Assembly: GCA_963920705.1 (NCBI GenBank)
Contig: OY987237.1
Coordinates: 11,314,601 to 11,378,600, forward strand
Source: Odiellus spinosus
Lineage: Eukaryota > Arthropoda > Arachnida > Opiliones > Phalangiidae
DNA: 64,000 nucleotides
Reading direction: 5' to 3'
The position numbers and the translations under genes were made by a program. Shown here in pieces: positions 10,923 to 21,500 of the stretch; position 1 is the first letter of the stretch; each line of letters begins with the position of its first letter. Under the pieces are notes generated by a model that saw nothing but the letters and a program-made list of their open reading frames with translations, did no database searches and had not been told where the DNA came from.

Positions 10923-11159
10923 TCTAGTGAAAAGATAATCCGTGATTACATACAAACCTGGAAACATACCAATGAATATATTGACTCTGAAAATCGTGAC
11001 TTTTGGAGAGTGGATAAAAATGACCTTCAATCAGCTGGATATGTAACTGCCGTGGAACGTTTAAGAGATGTAATGGTTAGAGGGCATATAGTACCATTCG
11101 ATCAGCCAAAAAGAGTGTACGATATGATTAGGCTTTTTATTCTGAAAATACCTTTTTAA
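10923..11159 (+). CDS. Possible exon of unknown protein, copy A
   Basis: An open frame of 78 codons follows a plausible GAGCTAG acceptor. It reads as a well-mixed soluble sequence, for example FWRVDKNDLQSAGYVTAVE then GHIVPFDQPKRVYDM, ending in a stop. I do not recognise a family. The frame is conserved in copy B (16726-16962) with a Gly/Arg change near HIVPF, but the copies are too young for that to count as strong evidence. No upstream exon or start codon was found. It lies divergently upstream of TFIIIA. It could be a last exon, a pseudogene fragment or chance. Confidence 0.3.
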   Translation, partial: SSEKIIRDYIQTWKHTNEYIDSENRDFWRVDKNDLQSAGYVTAVERLRDVMVRGHIVPFDQPKRVYDMIRLFILKIPF

Positions 11160-11460
11160 TGTAATTAAAGAAACGAAGAATAAAATATTTCGTTTTATAA
11201 TTGGCGCTATTTTGACAGAGCTGCCAGACTGTATCAAAAAATTACAGTTCACCTATTAGAACTGCTCTAGGGCCAATTTTGTTCGTGGCTCTTCCCTTTT
11301 CCAGGCCAAAGATTGGCTGTAGAATGAACTGATCCCTGCTGTTTGGGTTTGGACCAAGCGGTAGTTTGGCGGATTGGCGCGCAGTGGCAGCACTGTAAAA
11401 TGTAAAATGGCGGATTTGATCCGTTGAAGATCGCTGCTTAAAACTGAGATTTTGAAGTGT
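11160..11460. other. Partial copy of the Nipped-B upstream region
   Basis: This stretch repeats 16963-17255, the DNA directly upstream of the putative Nipped-B 5' exon, including GCAGTGGCAGCACTGTAAAA and AAAATGGCGG. In copy A it is cut off at AGTGT and followed by copy B. If it includes promoter sequence, copy A carries an orphan promoter fragment pointing into copy B. Confidence 0.55.
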
Positions 11461-12144
11461 CGAATAAGGGTAAAGCCATGTTTTGGCTGCAATATAGGGA
11501 TTTTATGCATTTGTGATCTTGACTTTAGTGATTTCCTATAAATGACTGTTTATATTTTGGAACTCGCCATGATGACGTCGCGTTTATGGAGTGAAACGAG
11601 CCTCAGTACACGACTATACATAAGCATATTTATTTTAGTAGTTAGCTTATGAAATATCTCTTCGAACTTTCAGCATAGCAAAGCTAACCCAAAAATAACG
11701 CTTTAGCAGAGGCGTATGGGGTCGGTTTGCCGTCTCCTTGGGGGGCGAGCAGGTTGACAAGTGCGTAGTGAAAAAATGGGGCCTCCGCCCGCTCTGTGAC
11801 CCCTAGTACTCCTAACATCGAGCCTGGGTGTGACCAGTCACCATTAAACTTAAGGGGGGAAAACTGAACTGAATTGCATATTAGATTCGTATGTATGATT
11901 CGTAAATTTTGACCCCGTTTAATATGAAACTATACATGAAATTTGAATTAACATTCAAAGGGTTAATAATACCATTACTACCTACAAACAGAAGTTTATA
12001 ATTTAACATTTGAAGATAAGTTAACCTTTGCTACATAATATGCAGCCTCGGATGGGCTTTTTATTCATTGGTTTGTTTTTCTTTAATTTGAAACAATTTT
12101 TTTAATGAGCCTAATTATTTTTTCTGTATTTTTTATTTTTCCAG

Positions 12145-12950
12145 ATTTAATAGTTAGAAAGCCAAGTTTCTGTAAATTGAAGCATATAAGAAATAATTTT
12201 TCAATACTTAACTCTTTTGAACGAAAATCACCTTTTCATTGTAATCTAAGAGCTCTTTCAAAGGAGGTTTCAGAAAACAATGATAATCAATCAAAAAAAG
12301 ATGAAACAAAATCAAAAAACAAAGAATTAGTATTTTTAATAGGAGTGGATGGGAAGATTTTAGGTACTAAAACAAAAAATGAAGCTGAGCAGCTTGCGAG
12401 AAAGAACAAATGGAGGCTAGTTAACAACAAACAACAGTTTTATTGCAGATATTAAATATATAGATTCATTTTCAGTTTAATTCAAGATACGGAAAACATT
12501 GTGGGAATTAAAAAGTTGCCAACATTTAAGCTCTTAACAAGCTCTCAACTACAAGATGCCTTAAATAAAGTGGAAAAAAAGAACAAAACCCAAAATACTT
12601 CGCCTGAAAAACAATTAACCTTTACTAGCAAGATTGGCCAACACGATTTAGAAACCAAATGCAAAACTATTCAAAAATGGATTAAAAAAAATATTAGCGT
12701 GCGCTTAATAGTAACTGGTGATGAAAAGCGACTGGTATTATTCAACTAATTTTAATTAAACAAAGAAGTCTGCTAATGTTTGAAATTCTAGGATGATGTT
12801 TATCATACTCTGGAAGACAAGCTTAAAGATGAAGGCAGATTTCTGCAAAAACGCGTAAAAAATGGAATAATGAAAGTTACAATAATGAGTCAAGCGACTG
12901 GAAAAAAAACACCAACAACATTACCCAAAGATGAACCTGAAGAGAACTAG
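12145..12950 (+). CDS. MTIF3: Mitochondrial translation initiation factor IF-3, copy B
   Basis: Exons 12145-12436, 12476-12734 and 12792-12950 lie exactly 4,608 bp after those of copy A, so there are no coding indels. Visible replacements are Asp to Ala in the linker (QLQDDLNK versus QLQDALNK), Asn to Asp and Ala to Gly in the last exon (LKNEARF versus LKDEGRF). The IF3 core is unchanged. The same 39-bp intron and the same uncertainty at the 5' end apply. Both copies look functional. Confidence 0.85.
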
Positions 12951-13353
12951 AATGATAAGAGTTGATAAATATTAAATTTGGTTTCAAGAATTAAAAGTTC
13001 TCAAATTAATAATAAAAAAGAAAATTTATTATGTACTTAGTTATTAACTCCCACCGTAAATAAATGTTTTTTTATGTATATTTTTGCTCTCACATATTAT
13101 TTCTTTAAAGCTCTCAGCTGTTTTTGTTGGTTATCAATATTTAAATTAGCGCACTCAGTTTTTTTCAGTTAATTCATGAACTATTGTTGCATCATTAGAT
13201 TTTAGAGGAGTTAATTCATGAATTAAGGTTGTACCATCAATTTCTACCGCAGTTAAATCATGAATTGTCACACCATTATTTTTTAAATTTTTTGGGTAGT
13301 TGAATCATGAATTACTGTTGAACCAGATTCTTGCTTAGTTAATTCATGAATTA

Positions 13354-16216
13354 TTATTGCACCACCACTTTTTGGTGCATTGATTCGTGAAGTACTATTG
13401 TACAATCAGTTTTTTGAGAAATTAATTCGTGAATTATCATTGAATTATTTGGTTTTGGCGCAATTGATTCTTGAATTATTGTTGAGTCATCACTTTCTGG
13501 CACAGTTAATCCAGGAATTATTGTAGAGCCATCACTTTCAGGTACAGTTAATCCTGGAATTATTGTAGAGCCATCACTTTCTGGCACAGTTAATCCAGGA
13601 ATTATTGTAGAGCCATCACTTTCTGGCACAGTTAATCCAGGAATTATTGTAGCGTCATCACTTTCTGGTACAGTTAATCCAGGAATTATTGTAGAGCCAT
13701 CACTTTCTGGCACGGTTAATCCAGGAATTATTGTAGCGCCATCACTAGTTTTTTGCGCAGTTAATTCATCAATCGTGCTTTTTAATATATTATTTACAAA
13801 TTCTTTATCCTTTTTTAATATTTCTCTTTCTTCTTCCAACTTTGGCTTATGCTCTGCTAACGTTGATGCTATAGATTTGTGTTTGTAATATTTGTAACGT
13901 TTCTTCTCTTTTATCTAAAAAAAAAAAAAAAAAAAGTAAAGATATAATTCAATAGTGATTAGTTTTTGATCAACACTACGGATGTCAGAGTACCCAAAAA
14001 AATGTGTCTACTCAGTTCGACCACACATTTTTCCAGGACTCTACCAATTTCCAGATTACTACACCAAGGTTTAAAAATTACTCGAAGAGCAGGGAGACCA
14101 GGGAAAAAAGTTGAAATTTTATAGGAAAAATAAGAAATTTAAAGGCGAATTATAGGAGAAAATAGGATTGAAAATTTAATATTATAGGAAATATAGTATG
14201 AATAATAACGAAAATATGGGATAACAGCGACTTTATAGGCAAGAATAGGATATCTTTTACTAAGACATTGACTTAACATTTTTACTAATATTCATCGCTT
14301 TTTGATTTTCTTTAAAATCTTAATCTCTTCTGTTTATGAGTCGATGCTTTCGTGGGAGTTTTTTATTTTTGAGAAATTTTAAATTATACTTTTAGTTGAA
14401 AATGAATAACCTTATAAGTGAAAAAAATAGGAAAACATAAGAGAAAATCTTCCATTATAGGAAGGCATTGAAAAAGTAGGAAATATAGGAAGTCTGGTCA
14501 CCCTGCAAGAGGACTCGCATTTTGAATAGCTTAATTTTGGACTAGTATCGTACTCTTAAGAGTCCAGTTTTCCAGGACTTGAGACTCGACACCCAAAAAA
14601 ACAGGATTGTTTCTTTATTCTAAGACCAAGGGATTATCTTTTTTCCCCTCATTCATTAATCATTATCAAGATACGAGTAAACTTTTTCTTAGTTACATAC
14701 AAGGAAGACTCAAAGTTTAATCTTAATCAAAATAATTGACTAAAAGGAATCTTCTCTGGGCTTAGTTTTAATTTTTGATAAAAAATACTTTTCATACCTT
14801 TTTTGGCTTTGGTTGAAAACCAGGATCGTGTTCTTTAACATGCCTTTTTAGATTTGCCTGCATTAAATTTAAGAGGTTTATTTTGATTTTACAACTTCCA
14901 CATTAGTCTTTAACAAAACTCAATTACCTTATGTTTGTATTTCTTTTCGCAGCCTTCAAAAGAACAAATAAACTTAGGTTCTTCGTGGGAACATCTGATA
15001 TGTTGTTTTAAACTTCGTTCCGCTAAATACTCCCTGAAACAATTTTCATAAGGACAACTGTATATTTGCCTCTTTGACTCGTGAGCTACCAGATGCTGTT
15101 TCAAATTGCATTTTTTCGTGAAAATCCTTTGACAAATATTGCATTTGTGTTCTATAAGAATGAAAAACTAACGTAAAAGTCAAGGAAGTTACAACTGCGT
15201 AGTTACATAACACGGCAAACTCGTTGAGTGGGGTAAACTGTGATATCTTTTTCTATTACAAATAAATAGTAATACCTGTAGGATGAAATATTTTCTGGTG
15301 CTTTCGATATAAGGTCCATTTGTCAAAAGTTTCCAAACAGTTTTCATGTTTACATTTGTATCCTTTATGGAACTTGAGATGGCGTTTTAAATGAGCAGGA
15401 ATTATGAAAGTTCGATCGCATCCTTTGTGCGTACATCTGAGGTTTTATAAGCTATTACAATATTAACCGACTAAATGCAGGGCAGAACAATAACAGACTG
15501 AGGCCCCATACATTAAAGCCTACCACAATCTATAACTTACCTAACCCAAAAATTACGTGTATGTAAGGTTTAAACGTATGGGGGGTCAGTTTGGCATCTT
15601 CACCCAAATAGGAGAAAAAAGCCAACTTGTACGATTTGATGAGGGTATGCTGATATTGGTGAACTGTTAAATGTTGATGTTTCCGAAACTGTTTATAGCA
15701 TGAAGGGCACTGAAATAGTTTTACTTGTTTTAGACGCGTCTCCCCCTTTGTTTTCTAAACAGTGGGAAAAACTAGATATAGAATGGCAAAACTAACCTCA
15801 AAGGTTTTCCGATCACCATGCTTTCTCTTGACATGTTTGCTCAATGTGTGTTGGGAAGAATATACCTTATTACATCCGTCCTTATTGCAGCTACAAGGAG
15901 AAACAGATTCAACTCAAATATTTGGTAAAACTATAGTGTAAATTTACATGTAAGTGACATTTTTGTGGATTTCTTCGTGCCGTTTTAAATGATGTGGTCG
16001 TTTGAAATCGGCATTGCAGCTTTCGTGACTACATTTAAATGGCCGCTATACACAACAGCAAACGTTAAAAGGCTTTCATGAAATTAAGAAGAGTGATATG
16101 CAGCTTACTTCGTCATTGTGGGTGAGCAAATGTATTTTTAATCTAGCTTGTTTCCGAAACGAAGAACAGCAACCAGGATGAGAACAAACAAAAGTACTTT
16201 TAGCCATCGACATCAT
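13354..16216 (-). CDS. GTF3A: Transcription factor IIIA, copy B, full length
   Basis: Exons 16109-16216, 15948-16045, 15797-15890, 15633-15709, 15276-15436, 14928-15151, 14798-14857 and 13354-13914 give 460 residues. The first seven exons encode the same nine fingers as copy A, with one visible change in finger 8 (SLKRHIR versus SLKQHIR). The eighth exon, after a T-rich acceptor, starts with a basic stretch (IKEKKRYKYYKHKS), then an acidic helix, then six near-identical 14-residue repeats and degenerate ones. A basic region after finger 9 and a tail needed for Pol III activation are known in TFIIIA; the repeats themselves are not familiar. The frame ends at 13354, but related repeat peptide continues in another frame to about 13160, which indicates a frameshift. 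Confidence 0.85.
13486..13737 (-). repeat. 42-bp coding minisatellite (14-residue repeats) in TFIIIA
   Basis: Six tandem units of STIIPGLTVPESDG are encoded, differing only at the first residue (Ala/Ser) and the last (Gly/Asp). Degenerate units follow, such as STIIQESIAPKPNN, then others of the form TIIHELTxxKS. The homogeneous core suggests recent unit expansion, with the older units decaying downstream. Confidence 0.9.
13915..14797. other. Large intron of TFIIIA copy B
   Basis: This 883-bp intron separates the finger-9 exon from the repeat exon. It is AT-rich, with a poly-T tract next to the acceptor, and I see no gene or clear repeat in it. Most of it is absent from copy A. Confidence 0.6.
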
Positions 16217-16725
16217 TCAATTTTAATTTTTCTCTTTGACCCCCTTTTGTTAGCTTGAAAAAAACTTATACAGCCCGAATCCTTTTCAAAAATCACAATT
16301 ATTTAATACAGCCAAAACTGACTACCAAAAAATTCAGCAGCTAATCAGGTCCACCCAAGTTATTTAACTCGCCATTTAACTACTCCATAGACTCCTAAAT
16401 CACGCGCTCCTTCGAGTGACTATCGGTAAGATATTGTTCAAATATGGGCCACGTTCAGTTGCGCATATCAAGGGTGAGGTATAGGTAGGTAGCTACTGCT
16501 TAATGAATTTTCATATGAAAGCGGTATCAACGGTATGCAGCACTGAACACATGACGTTTTTCATTGGTTTGCTCATTTTCCTCTTGGAGCACTCCGAAAA
16601 CCATTGTCGAAAATAAGTCCGAGCAGCTCTATACGAGTAAATTCTTGTTGTGAATTGTATTCTTGTTGAATATATAATTGATCCTCTAAAACAGTTCTGG
16701 ACATTCTCCTTACATACAGAGCTAG

Positions 16726-16962
16726 TCTAGTGAAAAGATAATCCGTGATTACATACAAACCTGGAAACATACCAATGAATATATTGACTCTGAAAATCGT
16801 GACTTTTGGAGAGTGGATAAAAATGACCTTCAATCAGCTGGATATGTAACTGCCGTGGAACGTTTAAGAGATGTAATGGTTAGAAGGCATATAGTACCAT
16901 TCGATCAGCCAAAAAGAGTGTACGATATGATTAGGCTTTTTATTCTGAAAATACCTTTTTAA
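16726..16962 (+). CDS. Possible exon of unknown protein, copy B
   Basis: This is the counterpart of 10923-11159, with the same 78-codon length, the same acceptor-like GAGCTAG and one visible replacement (VRGHIV versus VRRHIV). The family is not recognised, and it is not certain that it is coding. Confidence 0.3.
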   Translation, partial: SSEKIIRDYIQTWKHTNEYIDSENRDFWRVDKNDLQSAGYVTAVERLRDVMVRRHIVPFDQPKRVYDMIRLFILKIPF

Positions 16963-17255
16963 TGTAATTAAAGAAACGAAGAATAAAATATTTCGTTTTA
17001 TAATTGGCGCTATTTTGACAGAGCTGCCAGACTGTATCAAAAAATTACAGTTCACCTATTAGAACTGCTCTAGGGCCAATTTTGTTCGTGGCTCTTCCCT
17101 TTTCCAGGCCAAAGATTGGCTGTAGAATGAACTGATCCCTGCTGTTTGGGTTTGGACCAAGCGGTAGTTTGGCGCGCAGTGGCAGCACTGTAAAATGTAA
17201 AATGGCGGATTTGATCCGTTGAAGATCGCTGCTTAAAACTGAGATTTTGAAGTGT

Positions 17256-18502
17256 TGTAGAGAAGAAAATACAGCTTATTTTTCGAAGAGGTATGTGTTT
17301 AATTATATTTTGAATCTCTTTTCTCCTCCTGGCCTATTAGTTCATAACGAGAAATAAGCTATTCTGTATTTATTTCTATCGTTTATTATGGTTACCCCTC
17401 TCGAACGCTGCGCAGGATTCTTCACATTTCTCGTATCAATGCCCCGCGTTCTTTTGGGGGAAAGGGCGACATAGGGTTCGTGAATGAACCCGCCAACTTG
17501 GGATCTAAGCCAAATTCATTATTTTAGCTATTGAATATCAAAATTACACGTAGAAAAATTTGAATATTTGAAGATGCTAACGCATTTCTCACTACGCGAT
17601 CGATCAATGTTTGAATGTTTTAAAAAATACCAAAGTTGGGTTTATATTAAGCCTAATCTATCGTTGACGTTGTCTTGTTTATATTATTATTTTATTCTAA
17701 CGGATTTTCGGATTTTAAAACACATTTTACCCTCGTACAATATCCTATCACGATGAGTACGCTCATTTTTGTCATCTTATGAATAAAAAAGTACGGCGGT
17801 CTTAAAAGATAAATTTAGTTTATTAAGAAATCAAAGCGAAAGTTGATTCTTTAACCAAGGCCCAATGATACCACCTATGATTTTTTCATATACATGTATA
17901 ATGTACAGTTAAGTATATACAACAGGTTATACATTTCAAATTAAGCCTTGTCAGTGTGTAGATTTTCACTACAAATGTTTACAATGTATGTTAAACTATA
18001 TTTTATATTAAATATTAAATAAATGCTTGCTCTAGAAAATTAATGAATCCCGTATATTGTGTTAAGAATAAGCTAGTCGAAGATGTATATGTATATTGCC
18101 AACCCATTGTATATTCTTTATGGAAATGGTCAGTTGTATGTAGCGAAAAACTAAATTTATTAAAACTAAATTATTACGTAAGGGTCATGGATAGTTTAGT
18201 GAAAGATGAGAGAAGTTTACGCAAACAAATTACCCTAAGCTAGAATTTTTTATGCCTAGGCTTATTAAATGCACCCGACTCTCGTATTTAAAGCGTATTC
18301 GTTTATCAGTAATTGATATTTCCGCAGAGTATCATCCCTGTAGAGTGTGTAGTTTTAAGAAAGTTTGGTGTTTTGTTTGCTAATTTCTTCTCTTGTTTTT
18401 TGAAGCTAGGCTCCTCCATGACCCAATTTGGCCGAGATGTCAACTCACCTCATCTTTGGCTGCCTTGCAATTCGAAGAGAATAACTGGCGACGAAACTCA
18501 CG
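17256..18502 (+). promoter_or_regulatory. Nipped-B upstream region and putative 5' UTR intron
   Basis: No coding gene is seen here. A purine-rich segment ends at a good donor (CGAAGAG then GTATGTG at 17291). Possible acceptors lie at about 18326 (TTTCCGCAG) or 18413 (GAAGCTAG), so the Nipped-B leader may be split by a 1.0-1.1 kb intron. The small open frames between 17568 and 18522 do not resemble proteins. The transcription start may lie inside the end of copy B. Confidence 0.4.
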
Positions 18503-21500
18503 ATGAATGGGGAAGGTCCTAGTGTACCCATCACTACTCTAGCTGGTATTCAAAGCCTGACAGATTTACTGCTTGAGTTGCCATTACCAACTCCATTGCC
18601 TGGCACCACTGGTAGTCAAAGAAGCCTTCTTCCGCATGGGGCTCACGAAGCGGAAGAAGCTCAAAGATTATTGGCGGGACCGCATGACAATTTCGTGATT
18701 CAACAGCTTCTCGATGTTTTGAACCGAACTTCGTTGGATCAAGTTGAGGTGAAAGATGGATACTGCGGTCGCAACGCTCATTGCGGCCAGACTTCCGCTT
18801 TGTTACAAGTTCTTCTAAATCGTAATCCCGGTGTATTTGGAGGTTTAATACCCGTTCAGACTCCACAACCTTCTCCCAGCGCTGCCAATGCAAATGTTTC
18901 GCAAGCTCAAGTGGCTGGGACCTCAAACCCAACCGCTCAGCCGGGGCAGTCCGGAACTCCAGGATCATCACCGTGGATGCAAACTCAGTTTTCTCCTAAT
19001 GCCATTTATTCACAACCCGCATCTTCATCATCATTCAGCGCCTCTCATCTTTCATCGTGCTCGCCTCATTCAAACTCTCCTCAATTTCCTGCCCAAGAGA
19101 GTCCTTCATACTTTGATCAGTGCGGACCTCAATCCGTGGGAGGAAACCCTACGCCTGTGAACATTTGTGCCGGAAATACGGGTGCTCCAGGGACGTCATC
19201 TACTTTGCAATCGAATCACGGAAGTGTTCCGCAACAACCAAATCAATTATCTTCTTATTCATTCGCGCAAGTAACTGGGCAACCGCCCGCTGTCAGTCTC
19301 CCTCATACTCCCACAGTTTTGGTTAGTCCCAACTCGATACCGAACAATTGCTCCCCTCAAACGCCATCTAGCATAGTCACTGATGAGAAAAGCCATTTCG
19401 GAGCTGCGGTAAAGCATGACGAACAGTTATTGCAAACTAATTCTCAAAGTGAAATTCCAGTTATTAACTCTATAAGCAATGGCGATTGCAGTAAAGGAAG
19501 CGTTAAAACCTTTTCATCGGACGAGTCGCGAACAAACGCGTTCACGCCCATTCAAACTACCATACCGAATTGTATTGACAATTTTCCCAGTAATCATGGT
19601 GTTTCTTCTAAATACGCGGAAGAGCAGCTACTTAAGAAAAGCATGGAAGAAATAAAAAGTCAAGAAACGAATCAGGTTGAGCCTTCTCATCGCAAAGTTG
19701 TGAATTCGGTTACAAATTCAGACTGTGCCCAAGTAAAAAACCTAAATAAGAGCATTGACGTTTCAGTTACTCCGGCGAAAAAAGATCGGCGCCAGTCCTC
19801 CGTCACTGAACCGGTTGTTGTTTTGAAAAAACTGAGTTTTGAAGAACAAATATTGGCCCAAAAAAGTATTAAACAGTTTAACAAAAAGGTTATTCCCAAA
19901 CCCGAAAGTGGGAAAGAGCAAGACGATGATAGCCCACCTCCGGCGAAGAAAGCTAAAACTCTGACAAAAAACTGTGAAACATCAAATAAAAAGAAATCAA
20001 CCTTATCTTCCAGCGGTAAAAAAGAAACTAATTACAGAGTCTTCACGTCTAAAAGGAAAGAACCTGATAAAAATAAAGTCAAAGGTAGTAAAAGGAATCT
20101 TGATGCGGATTTCAGTGATGAAGATGATAGTAGCACCTTGGCTGACAAAGTCAAGAAGAGAAGAAGATCAAACCAAGCCAATTACGCAGAATCTCCCGTC
20201 TCTGGTCATGAAAACCTTTCAGGCAACGAAAGCAGCGATTGCTCCCTTGATAAAGTAATTTCATCCAACACCAATATTTCAGCCGGACCTGTCCTCAAAA
20301 AAGTCAAGAAAAAAATTAGAAAAGAAATAATAGATAACTTGGAAGATATATCGGAATCTAATACATTTCAAAGCTTCTCCAGAATTGTTGATACCATATT
20401 TGACAATATGGAAGAAATTGATCTTACGGCGGAACTAGATGAAAATGCTGACTGTCCAGAAGAGGTCTTAATACCATTATACCAATTGAGAGAATTAACT
20501 GGGGAAGCGGCTAAAATGAAAATGTTGAAAGTCACTAATCAGTTTTCCATCGATAAACTTAATAAGTTACTGATTATCCTGGAAAGAAACGTTATGGATG
20601 GCTTAAAGATATATCCCGAAACGAATGACGACGATGAAGAAGAATCAAAAATATTTATGGAATTGGCGCTTGATAGAGTCACTAGAAGCGTCGATGCGGC
20701 GTTAATTTGCATGTATATAATGACATCAGCCAGCATGCCTGAAAAAGTTTTTCTCGAAGACACGATTGAAAGAATAGTTACGCTCGCCAAGTTCCAGCTG
20801 CAAAATTCGGTTTACCCAGTCTTTGATCCGGCTTATCGAGTTGATACCAAGTCTAAAGATGGATATTCTGGAAGCATTAAACAAAAACGTGCCCACGCCA
20901 ATAAAGTTCGCCATAGGTCTATAATCCATCTGTACAACAAGCTACACGAAATTGTGGGCTTGCTAGGAGAATTATTAGACATTCAAACAATGACTGATAC
21001 TATAATCCTGAAAATGTCAACTCTGGGTGTTAGCCCTTTTTTTGTAGAAGGAGTAAGCGAACTTCAGTTGAGTGCCCTTCGCTTAGTAACCTCAATCTTT
21101 GCCAGATACCCGAAACATCGTCAGCTCATTCTGGAAGATATTCTCGCCTCCATAGCGAGGTTACCCACAAGCAAAAGAAGTTTACGGAACTACCGCTTAA
21201 ACTCCGAAGAAAACATTCAAATGCTGACAGCGCTGGTTTTACAGCTCATTCACAGCGTTGTACAGCTACCAGAAATGGTTGAAAAGCCTAAACCGTTAAA
21301 TCTGTTAAGCGGAATTCGCGATAAGAAGAGCCATAAAGGAAACTCAGAAAAGAATGAGAAAAAACCAGAAAGTTCCATTACACTCGATAGAGAAGTTTTA
21401 ATATCAAAGAGTTTTCACGCCGCTTTAGAAACTGGCTTTCAGTTTTTAACCGTTTTCCTCAAGAAATGCGGAACAAAAAACGAAGAAATGGACTATCGCC

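Larger units (their letters stand above)
6853..11460 (+). repeat. Tandem duplication, copy A (mtIF3 + TFIIIA)
   Basis: Copy A runs from CGAATAAGGG at 6853 to AGTGT at 11460, where copy B starts directly with the same CGAATAAGGG. Identity to copy B is very high (single-base differences at roughly the percent level by eye). Compared with copy B it lacks 1,316 bp: the junction is between 8820 and 8821, and the matching DNA is 13420-14735. It has about 80 extra bp around 10350-10430, one extra 43-bp unit (10591-10633 and 10634-10671) and about 8 extra bp near 11370. Its right end copies the sequence just upstream of Nipped-B. Confidence 0.95.
11461..17255 (+). repeat. Tandem duplication, copy B (mtIF3 + TFIIIA)
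   Basis: Copy B begins immediately after copy A with CGAATAAGGG and ends at AGTGT (17255), where unique DNA (TGTAGAGAAG) follows. It is longer than copy A mainly because it keeps the 1,316 bp containing the last TFIIIA exon and its upstream intron. Because that exon is intact here and cut in copy A, copy B is nearer the ancestral arrangement. The left flank of copy A and the right flank of copy B share only a base or so at the breakpoint, so the duplication was probably made by end joining rather than by recombination between long repeats. Confidence 0.95.

Noticed and set aside
10767-11030. 87-codon minus-strand frame and its copy at 16573-16833
   Set aside because: It overlaps the more protein-like plus-strand frame, and its two ends differ between the copies. 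Neither is secure, and the minus frame shows no family.
11061-11510. Minus-strand frames near the A-B junction and at 16864-17055
   Set aside because: Low-complexity, hydrophobic-biased translations over upstream DNA. They cross the duplication junction and are best explained as chance.
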